DNA from: Trichormus sp. M33_DOE_039
GTDB lineage: Bacteria; Cyanobacteriota; Cyanobacteriia; Cyanobacteriales; Nostocaceae
DNA: 64,000 bases
Reading direction: 5' to 3'
Assembly: GCA_015296085.1 (NCBI GenBank)
Contig: DVDT01000005.1
Coordinates: forward strand, 124,001-188,000
A program made the position numbers and the translations under genes. Of this stretch, positions 1 through 8,539 are shown piece after piece (within the stretch, counting starts at the first letter, position 1; every line of letters starts with the position of its first letter). The notes under the pieces were generated by a model that saw only the letters and a program-made list of their open reading frames with translations, did not search any database and was not told the origin of the DNA.

Positions 1-21
1 CTAAACTTTAAATATCTCAAC

Positions 22-528
22 TCAAAATGTTAAGCAATAAATTAATTCATCAGAAAGCTGACTTTTAATCAATTCAGCTTTCTGGTTAACTTTAATTAAA
101 TTAAACCCTAGTCTTTCTACTACCTTACGGGAAGCTAGATTGTATTCGTTCACCGATGCGTATAAAGCGGAAAGCTGAAACCGTTTATTGGCTTCGTTAA
201 TAGCCAATAAACAATAAATAGGTGCATATCCTCGCTTTTGAAAATCCACAAAGGTCATAAAGCCAATTTCTGCATATTGGTCATCAAAAATACCTATCTC
301 CACTAGACCAACGTATTGATTTTGAGGAGTGACAGCAACCCATTTTAGCCAAACCATAGTTTCATTATCTGGTGATTTTTCTAAGGCTGCAAACTGGAAC
401 TGTTGCTGAACTGCTAAAAGTGTGGGGATTGATTCTTCCAAATATTCATAAATTTTTGGGTTACTAATGTATGGATAAAGAATTTGCGCGTGCTGTTCTG
501 TTACCTTTTCTAAACGCAAAACTACCAT
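22..528 (-). CDS. GNAT family N-acetyltransferase (RimJ/RimL-like)
   Basis: A 168-aa protein with the layout of a GNAT acetyltransferase, which moves an acetyl group from acetyl-CoA to an amine. The motif-A region (EIGFMTFVDFQKRGYA) has the R-G-Y-A turn that replaces the usual Q/RxxGxG/A loop in RimJ/RimL-type members. Near the C-terminus N-E-Y-N-L-A-S-R-K-V-V-E-R-L-G-F is the typical helix plus beta bulge of the same branch. No signal peptide or membrane segment is visible, so it should be cytosolic. The ATG start is the only good one and the length fits the family. The gene ends close to the window edge, so its downstream neighbour is unknown. The substrate cannot be predicted. Confidence 0.8.
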   Translation of the reverse strand: MVVLRLEKVTEQHAQILYPYISNPKIYEYLEESIPTLLAVQQQFQFAALEKSPDNETMVWLKWVAVTPQNQYVGLVEIGIFDDQYAEIGFMTFVDFQKRGYAPIYCLLAINEANKRFQLSALYASVNEYNLASRKVVERLGFNLIKVNQKAELIKSQLSDELIYCLTF

Positions 529-546
529 ATCTGCTGCCGTTAAAGA

Positions 547-1488
547 TTAATTTATATAAAATCCCAGATGATTAGCAACTGGGCGATCGCGCATTGGTAT
601 TTTAGTATGGGTGGGAGCATTTAATATTTTTGGCTTCCCCTCTTTGTCTGGGTTTGCTACTACCAATGTAGTAGAACCTCCTCCATCGAGATTTATGGCA
701 TTATAAACACCCAATTTTGTCATAAATTGGGTTAATTCTCTTTTAGTAAATCCTTCGCTATATAGTGGTTGTTTACCATCTACCAAAACTAACCACAATT
801 TCTTACCTGCTTTGTCGGTAGCTGCAACTACTCTCGAATATGGTTTGTCGGTTGAGGAATTTGCATAAATATTTATTTTGGGTTTTCCTTGAAAAACTAA
901 TACGTCATCTCCTGCTAGTCCTTGAATAGTATTTTTCGGACATTCTTCACCCCCTGGAATTTGGGCTTGATTGTTGTTATCAAAGCATAAAACATACCAA
1001 CTTGATTTTTGGCTGGTGTATATTTTATTATTAGAAATAGTTTGTCCTAATACCTTTGTCTTATCTCCACTGTGAGGATAATAATTCCACGGTGTTACCT
1101 CCCTAAAAGGATAAAAATAGCTCCCGTTGATTGCGAGTTTAACTTGAAATTCTTCGACAAATTCAGATGTTGTTCTCGCTTTGGTTTCATTGTCGATAAT
1201 TTCTTGTTCCTGGACTACGTTTTTTGCTAAATTCTCAATATCTGGAGTGACAAATGGTTTAATTCCTGGTGTATTTAAATCAATTGTCACGATATGAATG
1301 ATTACAGGACGTGGCTTTGACTCAATCAAACGCTGATAAACAATCCCTCGGAATAATTCTTGTTGTGTTTCGCTGCGGGGTGGACGACGAAAATGACCCC
1401 AACCATACATTAATATTGGTAAAGATAATAAAATAGTACCGACAATAAAGCAATAGTTAGGTGTTTTGGGAATATATCGCCATTGCAT
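547..1488 (-). CDS. Phosphodiester glycosidase (NAGPA-domain) family protein, membrane-anchored
   Basis: About 313 aa. I chose the ATG at 1488; a TTG two codons upstream is less likely. An N-terminal hydrophobic stretch (roughly residues 14-33) should anchor the protein in the membrane with the rest outside the cytoplasm. The body carries the marks of the NAGPA/phosphodiester glycosidase fold: LAINGSYFYPF (about residue 135) and INLDGGGSTTLVV near residue 265. The founding member removes GlcNAc from a phosphodiester-linked GlcNAc-mannose, and bacterial members are thought to act on envelope glycans. Here that is inference, because the domain is known but no bacterial substrate can be read from the sequence. 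It lies 18 bp behind the end of the GNAT gene's upstream side on the same strand, so the two may be co-transcribed. Confidence 0.78.
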   Translation of the reverse strand: MQWRYIPKTPNYCFIVGTILLSLPILMYGWGHFRRPPRSETQQELFRGIVYQRLIESKPRPVIIHIVTIDLNTPGIKPFVTPDIENLAKNVVQEQEIIDNETKARTTSEFVEEFQVKLAINGSYFYPFREVTPWNYYPHSGDKTKVLGQTISNNKIYTSQKSSWYVLCFDNNNQAQIPGGEECPKNTIQGLAGDDVLVFQGKPKINIYANSSTDKPYSRVVAATDKAGKKLWLVLVDGKQPLYSEGFTKRELTQFMTKLGVYNAINLDGGGSTTLVVANPDKEGKPKILNAPTHTKIPMRDRPVANHLGFYIN

Positions 1489-1549
1489 TGCCAAATTTGC
1501 TAATTTATTGGTAATTGGAAATTAATTTAATTTTATTCTAACCTGAGAA

Positions 1550-2386
1550 ATGGATAGTGATAATTTCAATTTTTGTCACCAAAATTTGCAAAATCGCTCA
1601 TTTAAAGCACTACAACTTCATGATGCAAATTTTAGCGGTGCTGATGTGCGTGGATGTGATTTTTCCCATGCACAATTACAAAGAGCTAATTTTGTGAAAG
1701 CGAAATTTGGTCAGTCACCTAGAATATTTCTGAGTTTGCGAATCACTGCATTCATTGTTTTATGCTTAACTTTTGTAGCAGTTAGCGAAATGGCGTTTGG
1801 CGTAATAGCAAACACTCCAGAAATACCGGCATGGTCATATACTAAAGCTCTAGTTATCAGCTTGGCAATTTCTGGAATAGGCGCAAGTTTGAGGAGAGTT
1901 TTTGCTCAAAAATCAAGCTTGGATAATTTAATTACAACTATATCAGGTGTGGCTTCAGCAGCATTAATTGGTTTTTATTATGGCGGTCTTCTACAAAATA
2001 AAAATCCCCAATTGGCTGTAATATCTGCACTTGTATCATCCATAATAGCGGCAATTTTATGTTTTGTATTTAAGAATGGTTTGATGCGAGTAATTGTTGC
2101 AGTTGCGGGGTTTATTTGTAATTATGGTTTAGCTTTTTTAATTAGTAGTGTCGCCTTTGCCTATTTGAGTACCCAAAGTTATCTAATGGGGAGTATTTGG
2201 GGAATTTTAACTGTGATTTTACTGACTGTGACCATGCGATCGCTAAATTTAGCTATACAAGAAATCACAACTAATGGTATTACTAATTTCAGAGGGGCAA
2301 ATTTAGAGAATGCTAGATTTGACTCAGATATGAATCACAAGCAAGTTGATTTTACTGCTGCGAACACACACAACATCAACTCCTAA
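1550..2386 (+). CDS. Pentapeptide-repeat protein with an inserted multi-span membrane domain
   Basis: 278 aa. The N-terminus (about residues 22-52) reads as pentapeptide repeats of the A(D/N)LXX type: ANFSG, ADVRG, CDFSH, AQLQR, ANFVK. Five to six hydrophobic segments follow (about residues 60-235). A short second group of pentapeptides (NFRGANLENARF) sits near the C-terminus. This split arrangement, repeats around a membrane domain, is common in filamentous cyanobacteria, and its function is unknown. Pentapeptide repeats form a right-handed quadrilateral beta helix, so the two blocks could stack on the cytoplasmic side; that is inference. It is divergent from the glycosidase gene with 61 bp between the starts. 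Confidence 0.75.
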   Translation: MDSDNFNFCHQNLQNRSFKALQLHDANFSGADVRGCDFSHAQLQRANFVKAKFGQSPRIFLSLRITAFIVLCLTFVAVSEMAFGVIANTPEIPAWSYTKALVISLAISGIGASLRRVFAQKSSLDNLITTISGVASAALIGFYYGGLLQNKNPQLAVISALVSSIIAAILCFVFKNGLMRVIVAVAGFICNYGLAFLISSVAFAYLSTQSYLMGSIWGILTVILLTVTMRSLNLAIQEITTNGITNFRGANLENARFDSDMNHKQVDFTAANTHNINS

Positions 2387-2392
2387 GAAACA

Positions 2393-2430
2393 CAGGGGTA
2401 TAGGGGTGTAAGGGTGTAGGGGTATAAGGG
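2393..2430. repeat. STRR (short tandemly repeated repetitive sequence)
   Basis: Degenerate 6-7 bp units built from GGGGTGTA / GGGGTATA follow the pentapeptide gene by six bases. The same motif recurs in both orientations at 8494, 12460, 12552, 27079, 48218, 51653 and 53590. STRRs of this kind are a known hallmark of heterocystous cyanobacteria. Confidence 0.85.
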
Positions 2431-2544
2431 AAGAAAAAAGTGTTTCTTCTATATTTTGCTGGTGCGTAGTCGCACTAGTCAGAGGCTCTCAAGAGATATA
2501 AATTTTTATCATCAATCCTATCCCGTCGCCTATTATCTGCTGGA

Positions 2545-2988
2545 TTAATGCCGACCTGAAGCTGTAAATTGGATATTATCATTCAGTCGGCGAACTAGAC
2601 GGGATAACTCACGGATAATATTCACTGCAATTTCGGGAGTTTCTTCAATTGCATCATAAAGTTGCTCTTGGGTGAGTTCCAAAAATTCGCATGGTTCTAA
2701 AGTGGTGACAGAAGCGGAACGGGGTTGAGTATCAAATACTGCCATTTCACCGAAGTATTTTCCTTGATCTACAACAGCAAGTTGTTTCTCCCCAATATGG
2801 ACTTTGACTCTACCGGAGACGACTATATACAGCGATCGCCCTTCTTCCCCCTGTCGAAAAATGGTATGATGCGCTGGAAAATGCAACTCGTGCATCACTG
2901 AAGTCAGGCGGACAATGAAATCATCCCGCAATTCTTTAAAAATCGGGACTCGCCGGACAAACAATAAACGGTCAACGCTACTGAGCAT
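2545..2988 (-). CDS. Cyclic-nucleotide-binding domain protein (stand-alone)
   Basis: 147 aa, almost entirely one CAP-family cNMP-binding domain. Features visible are FRQGEEGRSLYIVVSGRVKVH (the beta-roll) and the phosphate-binding cassette FGEMAVFDTQPRSASV, which keeps the Glu and the Arg-Ser-Ala that contact the cyclic phosphate and ribose. There is no C-terminal helix-turn-helix, kinase or channel, so it cannot be a CRP-type regulator on its own. It probably binds cAMP or cGMP and acts through a partner. It is convergent with the pentapeptide gene, and the long unoccupied stretch upstream (2989-3425) gives it its own promoter region. Confidence 0.85.
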   Translation of the reverse strand: MLSSVDRLLFVRRVPIFKELRDDFIVRLTSVMHELHFPAHHTIFRQGEEGRSLYIVVSGRVKVHIGEKQLAVVDQGKYFGEMAVFDTQPRSASVTTLEPCEFLELTQEQLYDAIEETPEIAVNIIRELSRLVRRLNDNIQFTASGRH

Positions 2989-3425
2989 AATTTATCTTTA
3001 AACTTGACACAGTGGGCAGTACGCAAAGTAAATACATTCTCCTGATATAGATGCTATGCTGTGCGTTGCCTTGAGTGTACTGTGGCGATCGCTTATTTTC
3101 AATAAAATGGATGAAATTCTGTAACAATACTGAAAAAATGCAGTACAACCAACTTGAGGGTAAAAACTAAAATAATTCATACTGTGGTGGACGCTCCTGA
3201 TTGGTAGATGCAAAAGTCACAAAACAGAGGCTCAAAATATCAACGCTAATTGTTAGCAAGTATACGCTAGTTTAAAAATGCGAATGTCAGGAATGGCAAT
3301 TACTAACAAATTGAAATTTTGAATACAGGAAATAGTGATGAGTTTAAAGCCAACCTCCAAATCATCATTTCCTCAATCTCTACACTCCAGGCTGATTCAA
3401 TGAATTGGCTTTTATGACAATACTT
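2989..3425. other. Intergenic stretch without a convincing gene
   Basis: 437 bp between the cNMP gene start and the end of the WD40-TIR gene. A 71-codon minus-strand frame exists but has an unlikely composition (many Ser, His, Tyr, Cys) and no recognisable fold. One HIP1-like site is present. I see no RNA gene or strong hairpin. Confidence 0.5.
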
Positions 3426-6400
3426 TCAGGCTTCCGATTGCATTTCTTTTGCCTGTTTTTCAATCACTTTAGCAATATCAGTCCAAACCTGATCGCGATC
3501 GCCGTTTTCTTCAGAGAAGCTAATAACTGCTTTGCCATCTTGTGGTAAGGCTTGCAAATCTCTAAGCACTGGTTCGCTGCTCCACATACACGGGCGAATG
3601 ATGATGGGGATAACACGCATACCTTCTGCTTTGCGGCGTTTAAGCAGTTGGGGAACTTCCTTATCATTAATGAAGCGAGATGCCAGGAAATTTTTGCTCA
3701 CAAGCAGTACAGCCAAATCACATTCATTCATTGCTGTTTGAATCGCTTGATACCACTCATCACCCGGTTCAATTCGTCGGTCTTGCCAAGCGTCTATAAT
3801 TCCTCGCCGTTGCATACTCGCAAGCATAGTAACTAACTCATCTTTGAATGCTTCATCTTTGTGAGCGTAGCTAATAAATACTTTGAGTGGTTGCATTGGA
3901 GCTTTGATATTGGCAGGAAATTTACTCAAGGTTGCTTCCCATTGCTCATGCAGGGTTTCACGCAGTGGTGCAAAGCCTGGATGATCGAATGGGATAGCAT
4001 ACAAATTCAGCACTAAATTAAAGAGATTTACTGGATAGTGGGTAGGATTGGAAAAATCACCAGGGTTGCATCCTTTCAAGTCGTGGGGGTTTATTGATGT
4101 CGTTTGACTCTCCAAACAGATGGAAATAAAGCGTCTTTTGGTAACTAGCCGTTCTTGAATAATTTTTACATCGTCTTTGAGTACATCGGCTGATTGTTTC
4201 CAGGCTTGCTGATAAGCAGGAGTATCTATTACAACTACATAATCATCTGGCTTGACTTGATCAGCATAGCTGACTAAATAGACCTGTGCATTCTGCAAAT
4301 CATGAATGAGTTGTTTAACCCAGCTTTTTTGCTCCGGCACATGGCTCAGATAGCAGCGAGGGGCAGCCCATGAGCGGCGGTAGCTTTTGATTTTAGAAAG
4401 ATAAGTTTCATAAGTTTTTCGGAGATGGGCGATCGCTTCTTCACGCTGTAACCAAGGAGACGCACTAGTGCCGATGCTAGGCTGTTGAACTGCTGGCAGA
4501 TCCACTTTACTGCCACACTCATCACAGAAAGCAAATGTTTTACCCTCTCGGCTGCGCTTGGTGACAGTAGCACGTTCCAAGCGGTGGCTATTGGGACAAA
4601 TCACGGGCGGGAAGCGAGTTACTTCGACTTCGCGCTGATATAAAAATTGCTCAAATAATTCTTGAAATATCTTGCGCCCAGATGAGGGCATCTTGTCACC
4701 GTAATATAGCACCAACTCGATTTCGCCTTCGCGCTCTTCAATCATACGAAAGCCGCAGACTTGACCCGTTGCAATTTCGTATTGAGCCTGATTCTGCCAA
4801 TGATTGATGCGAATGAAAGAGGGAGTATAACCGAGTAAGACTACCAGCGTAGCGTAGATATTCTCAACCTGACCGCGCACTATGTAAGAAATATCATCCG
4901 TGAAGGGAATGTCATCTTGTAGCGGGCGTTTTTGCTTGATCAGTCCTGGGAAGATAAGTAGCGTATCGTTATCCAGGGTTTCCCGAAAGCAAATGCTGTG
5001 ATCAAGAAAACGCAAAACGGCTGCATCCAGTAAGATTTGCTGTTCAGACTGTTCTAAACCCTTAAGTTCATCAAAGGCATAGTTGCCCTGTAAAAGTTCC
5101 GTTTCATTTACAGCTCCCAATTCACGGGGATGTTTGTCTGCTTGAAGCACAATCGACGCTGCCAAACTCACCAACAGATCAGGAGTGAGTAAGATGTATT
5201 TATCACCCGCAGAGCCACGAAGAATACAAACATAGCCATGATTTTCAAGATGACCTACCGCCGTCATCATTTCAGCATCGGTGAACTGCCAATCTGGGTC
5301 AGTAGTTTGCAACTGCTGACGCAGTTCTTTTGGTGAAACAAGAACATTTTCACGGTCTGGCTTTTCCTTGAGAGCCAATACATAATCCTTTATGCGCTTG
5401 AAGGTAACGGTAGTGACTGTAGTAGTCATCTCGTCCCACGGGATCTGCACTTTGAGGAGAGCCAGCAGTTCCTGTAGTCCCTCACCAGTCATAGCACTGG
5501 TGCTGATGTAACCACCACTGATGCCATAACGCTGACAAAATTGATCCATCTCCTGCTGAGAAAGAGTCGGCGCACCTCGATCAACCCTTGCACCAACCAA
5601 AACGCTAGGAGGTAGTTTAGCTTTACCCTTTAACTGTTCTAGCCAAAACTCCACCCCTTTAAGTGGATCTTGTCGGTTGCTAGGATCAAATAAGACCATT
5701 GCAGCATCCACATTGTCAAGAAAGATGGAATGGACAGAGCGGTACACGTGCTGACCTGCCAAATCCCATAACACTGCTTCGCATTCTGTACCGTCATCGC
5801 GGGTTTTGCCTAGTTGATCAATTACCCAAAATTGTTGACCATGAGTGGAGGCGTGTTCTTTAAATTGATTGTGCGCTAATCGGTAGCCTAGCCCAGTTTT
5901 GCCGACACCAGAATCACCAACTAAAACAAGTTTGGCAGTAGTATAACGGATAGAATTATTAGATGTTTGACTCAAAAGGGTTTCTACATCTAAGTCCCAG
6001 ATAAATAGAATTGTGTCTTCTTCGCCCATCGTTACCAACCGACGGGAATTTGGATGAATTGCGATACTACGAGCAGCAGAATTAGATTTTTGTTGCAAAG
6101 TACATACAAGTTGCCAATTTTTGAAGAGCCTAATATGTGTTGAAGAATCCCATGATGTTGATACTAAAAATATTCCATCTGCCGAAAAAGCAACATCCTT
6201 AACTTCATCTGTATGGTCTTCAAGTACGGTCAGATTGCTCCATGTTTTGGTATCCCAAATGCGGATTGTTTTGTCGTCAGAGGCTGAAGCCAATTTGGAA
6301 CCATCGGGTGACCACGCTAAACTTCGGATAAGATCTCTATGCACCTGGTTAAGCACTTTCAAGCATTTCCAAGTTTTCGTTGTCCAAATACGGATTACAC

Positions 6401-6965
6401 CATCTCTAGAACCTGAAGCCAATTTGAAGCCGTTCGGTGACCACGCTAAACTCCAGATAGTATGTTTATGACCCTCTAGTAGTGTTAGCGTGTCCCAGGT
6501 TTCAGTGTTCCAAATGTGGATTGTTGCATCGTCAGAGGCTGAAGCCAGTTTGTAGCCATCAGGTGACCAAGCTACCCTATTAATGTCGTCTCGATGACCC
6601 TCCAACACTGCTAAACATTCCCAAGTTTTAGTGTTCCAAATGCGGATTGTATAGTCGCTGGAACCCGAAGCAAATTTAGAGCCATCGGGTGACCAATCTA
6701 CACTCCAGACACGATCTGTATGTCCCTGAAGAATTACTAAACATTTCCCATGTGCCACATCCCAGATGCGGATCGTTTCGTCAATGGATGAAGAGGCTAA
6801 TAGCTGTCCGTCTGGCGACCAAGCAATGCGATTAAGGTAGCCTGTATGCCCTCTTAAAATTCGGCGCAGTGTTAAGCCGGGTACAGGTGAATCACCCACG
6901 CTGAAACCATCAGCAGGTTCTGGGTTATAGTCGGGTAAGTCGGGAAGAAAATCGGATGGGGGCAT
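3426..6965 (-). CDS. WD40 - Ras-like GTPase - zinc ribbon - tandem TIR protein
   Basis: 1179 aa, multidomain and soluble. Residues 35-330 form seven WD40 blades (repeated WSPDG..LAS.S.D.TIRIW). Residues 343-510 are a Rab/Roc-type GTPase with G1 GDSGVGKT (350-357), G3 WDLAGQ (400-405), a G4 variant ARVDRG (459-464) and G5 TSAMTGEG. A COR/winged-helix-like linker follows (about 520-780), then Cys790, His794, Cys814 and Cys817, which look like a zinc ribbon. Residues 870-995 read as a diverged TIR/SEFIR-like fold (RCYLSHVPEQKSWVKQL). Residues 1026-1170 are a clear TIR domain (LKVFISYAHKDEAFKDELV) with a candidate catalytic Glu at SRFINDKEVP. A WD40 sensor, a nucleotide switch and a TIR effector are the parts of an NLR-like receptor. 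TIR domains can cleave NAD+ or make cyclic ADP-ribose signals; that activity is inference here. It is monocistronic. Confidence 0.88.
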   Translation of the reverse strand: MPPSDFLPDLPDYNPEPADGFSVGDSPVPGLTLRRILRGHTGYLNRIAWSPDGQLLASSSIDETIRIWDVAHGKCLVILQGHTDRVWSVDWSPDGSKFASGSSDYTIRIWNTKTWECLAVLEGHRDDINRVAWSPDGYKLASASDDATIHIWNTETWDTLTLLEGHKHTIWSLAWSPNGFKLASGSRDGVIRIWTTKTWKCLKVLNQVHRDLIRSLAWSPDGSKLASASDDKTIRIWDTKTWSNLTVLEDHTDEVKDVAFSADGIFLVSTSWDSSTHIRLFKNWQLVCTLQQKSNSAARSIAIHPNSRRLVTMGEEDTILFIWDLDVETLLSQTSNNSIRYTTAKLVLVGDSGVGKTGLGYRLAHNQFKEHASTHGQQFWVIDQLGKTRDDGTECEAVLWDLAGQHVYRSVHSIFLDNVDAAMVLFDPSNRQDPLKGVEFWLEQLKGKAKLPPSVLVGARVDRGAPTLSQQEMDQFCQRYGISGGYISTSAMTGEGLQELLALLKVQIPWDEMTTTVTTVTFKRIKDYVLALKEKPDRENVLVSPKELRQQLQTTDPDWQFTDAEMMTAVGHLENHGYVCILRGSAGDKYILLTPDLLVSLAASIVLQADKHPRELGAVNETELLQGNYAFDELKGLEQSEQQILLDAAVLRFLDHSICFRETLDNDTLLIFPGLIKQKRPLQDDIPFTDDISYIVRGQVENIYATLVVLLGYTPSFIRINHWQNQAQYEIATGQVCGFRMIEEREGEIELVLYYGDKMPSSGRKIFQELFEQFLYQREVEVTRFPPVICPNSHRLERATVTKRSREGKTFAFCDECGSKVDLPAVQQPSIGTSASPWLQREEAIAHLRKTYETYLSKIKSYRRSWAAPRCYLSHVPEQKSWVKQLIHDLQNAQVYLVSYADQVKPDDYVVVIDTPAYQQAWKQSADVLKDDVKIIQERLVTKRRFISICLESQTTSINPHDLKGCNPGDFSNPTHYPVNLFNLVLNLYAIPFDHPGFAPLRETLHEQWEATLSKFPANIKAPMQPLKVFISYAHKDEAFKDELVTMLASMQRRGIIDAWQDRRIEPGDEWYQAIQTAMNECDLAVLLVSKNFLASRFINDKEVPQLLKRRKAEGMRVIPIIIRPCMWSSEPVLRDLQALPQDGKAVISFSEENGDRDQVWTDIAKVIEKQAKEMQSEA

Positions 6966-7493
6966 AGCTGAGAAACTTTCAGAGCTTTGTTTTGGGTGAG
7001 CTAGTCTGGTTCGCTGCTTGTCTACCTATGTCAACTGCATTTGATTCAGTTTTGAGTGAGACAGAAATACAGTGTCCGCTTAACAATGAATTTGGGCTAA
7101 GGAAGTTACTGAAGAGGTAATAATCCTTAGATTATTTTTATTGCTTATACTTGCTAAAGTGCGATCGCCATAACAAGCATTTGAGCATTTATTTAATGGA
7201 AAACTCTGAGATAGAGACATATAAGCTTTTCTGCCATAATTGGTTATTTTGATAAATGCTGGCAATATTTTCCTAATTATAAGGAAAATCTTCTAAATCT
7301 ATCTTAAATAGGGTGTAGTAAAAACACTGGTAATTCTTACAGGGGTGAACAAAGTGTAGAACAGGTGCGATCAGATACTGTGCTATAATGGCGTACAGAG
7401 TTTGAGAAAACGAGATGTTGTAAAGACGCTGCAAAAATTTTGACGTTCATTTTCTCTCATTGACAGTAATTTCCTTACAAGGAGTATCAAGCA
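6966..7493. other. Divergent promoter region between the WD40-TIR gene and the MNIO operon
   Basis: 528 bp, AT-rich, with one HIP1-like site near 7164 and no convincing open frame. It should carry the promoters of both divergent units. The best promoter match is the extended -10 box at 7381-7389, listed separately. Confidence 0.5.
7381..7389 (+). promoter_or_regulatory. Predicted extended -10 promoter of the TIGR04222/MNIO operon
   Basis: TGCTATAAT is a perfect extended -10 (TGN plus TATAAT). No good -35 hexamer is found 16-18 bp upstream, which is usual for extended -10 promoters. Transcription would start near 7396 and leave a leader of about 98 nt before the ATG at 7494. Confidence 0.45.
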
Positions 7494-8468
7494 ATGGATT
7501 CATTGCTGCATAACCCAATTGCAGATATGTATGGGCCTGATTTTTTAGTGCTTTACGGTTCTGTAATTGCCATAACGTTGGTAGTTTGTTGGCGTTTAGT
7601 GCAAGATCCCAGCAAAAATCAGCCTTTACCGTTAATTCCTGCCAATCCAGATCCTTACAAAATTGCTTATCTGCGTTCTCAAAATGCCGGAATCGCTCAC
7701 ACAGCATTATTTAATTTGATTTTGCAAGGTTATTTGCAAGTTAGTGAACAGTCCATCAGCCAAACACCAGATCATCCTGATGTGGCTAAATTGCAGCCAA
7801 TAGAAAATGCAGTTTTTCAGAAAATTTCTATCCCCTCCACAGCAACAGCATCTCTGTGGTTAGCAAGCCAAGTTGTGCAACCATACAGCCACGATTATGA
7901 AGAACAACTGCACAGTGAACAATTATTAACTACTACAAACCATCACCAATGGCGGATTCAAGTTGGCTTAATTGGGGCAATGATTATTTTTAGCCTTGGT
8001 GGTTATAAACTCCTCATCGCCTTAGCTAAAGGACGCTATAACGTTGCTTTCTTGATCATCATGGGTGTAGCTTCTATTATCTGGTTAATGTGGCTAGTTA
8101 GTAAGCGATCGCTACTCAATGATCGAGGCAAAAAATATCTGCAACAACTACAGGAAACATTCTCACAATTAAAATCCAAAGCCAAATCTAAAACCGCTTC
8201 TTTGTCAGAATACAACTTACTCGTCGCACTGTTTGGCGTGGAAGCATTGGCGGGAACAGTTTACAACCCCTATCACGAAATCTTCTTCCCCCCACAATTC
8301 GCCAGAACAAGCAGATACAGTAGTTCTAGTTCATCTAGTAGTTCATGCAGTAGTGCTTCTGGCTGCGGTGGCGGTAGTTCATGCAGTAGTAGTTCCTGTA
8401 GCAGTAGTTCCTGCGGTAGTTCCTGCGGTGGTGGTTGCGGTGGTGGTTGTGGTGGTTGTGGCGGTTAA
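7494..8468 (+). CDS. TIGR04222-type membrane protein with a nine-cysteine Ser/Gly tail; candidate MNIO substrate
   Basis: 324 aa. AAGGAG at 7479-7484 lies nine bases before the ATG. One membrane helix is near residues 16-36 (DFLVLYGSVIAITLVVCW). A soluble region of about 120 residues follows, then two more membrane helices (about 162-206). From residue 276 to the end there is a 49-residue tail made only of Ser, Gly, Cys and one Ala. Its nine Cys are at 285, 291, 297, 302, 307, 311, 315, 319 and 322, with spacing shrinking from six to three. The overall form matches the TIGR04222 family as I remember it: a conserved membrane part with a variable low-complexity C-terminus. The next two genes encode an MNIO enzyme and its probable partner, so the tail is an obvious target for cysteine modification. 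That link is inference. Outside the tail I count one cysteine, in the first helix. Confidence 0.8.
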   Translation: MDSLLHNPIADMYGPDFLVLYGSVIAITLVVCWRLVQDPSKNQPLPLIPANPDPYKIAYLRSQNAGIAHTALFNLILQGYLQVSEQSISQTPDHPDVAKLQPIENAVFQKISIPSTATASLWLASQVVQPYSHDYEEQLHSEQLLTTTNHHQWRIQVGLIGAMIIFSLGGYKLLIALAKGRYNVAFLIIMGVASIIWLMWLVSKRSLLNDRGKKYLQQLQETFSQLKSKAKSKTASLSEYNLLVALFGVEALAGTVYNPYHEIFFPPQFARTSRYSSSSSSSSSCSSASGCGGGSSCSSSSCSSSSCGSSCGGGCGGGCGGCGG

Positions 8469-8493
8469 ATCAGTTATCAAAAAACTTTTTCTT

Positions 8494-8531
8494 CCCCTAA
8501 ACCCCTACACCCTTATACCCCCACACCCCTA
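8494..8531. repeat. STRR between the first two genes of the MNIO operon
   Basis: CCCCTA / ACCCCTACACCC / TTATACCC units fill most of the 71-bp gap between the stop at 8468 and the next ATG. It is the opposite orientation of the 2393 array. It may alter the spacing or mRNA folding between genes that are probably co-transcribed. Confidence 0.8.
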
Positions 8532-8539
8532 ATTCTTCC

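Noticed and set aside
2998-3213. 71-codon open frame on the minus strand
   Set aside because: Composition is unlike a protein, there is no ribosome binding site and no recognisable fold.
7080-7265. 61-codon open frame on the minus strand upstream of the WD40-TIR gene
   Set aside because: No conserved pattern, lies in a promoter region and looks like chance.
8233-8532. Val/Ala-rich frame over the cysteine tail
   Set aside because: It is the +1 shadow of the repetitive Ser/Gly/Cys codons. The main frame has the membrane helices and the ribosome binding site.
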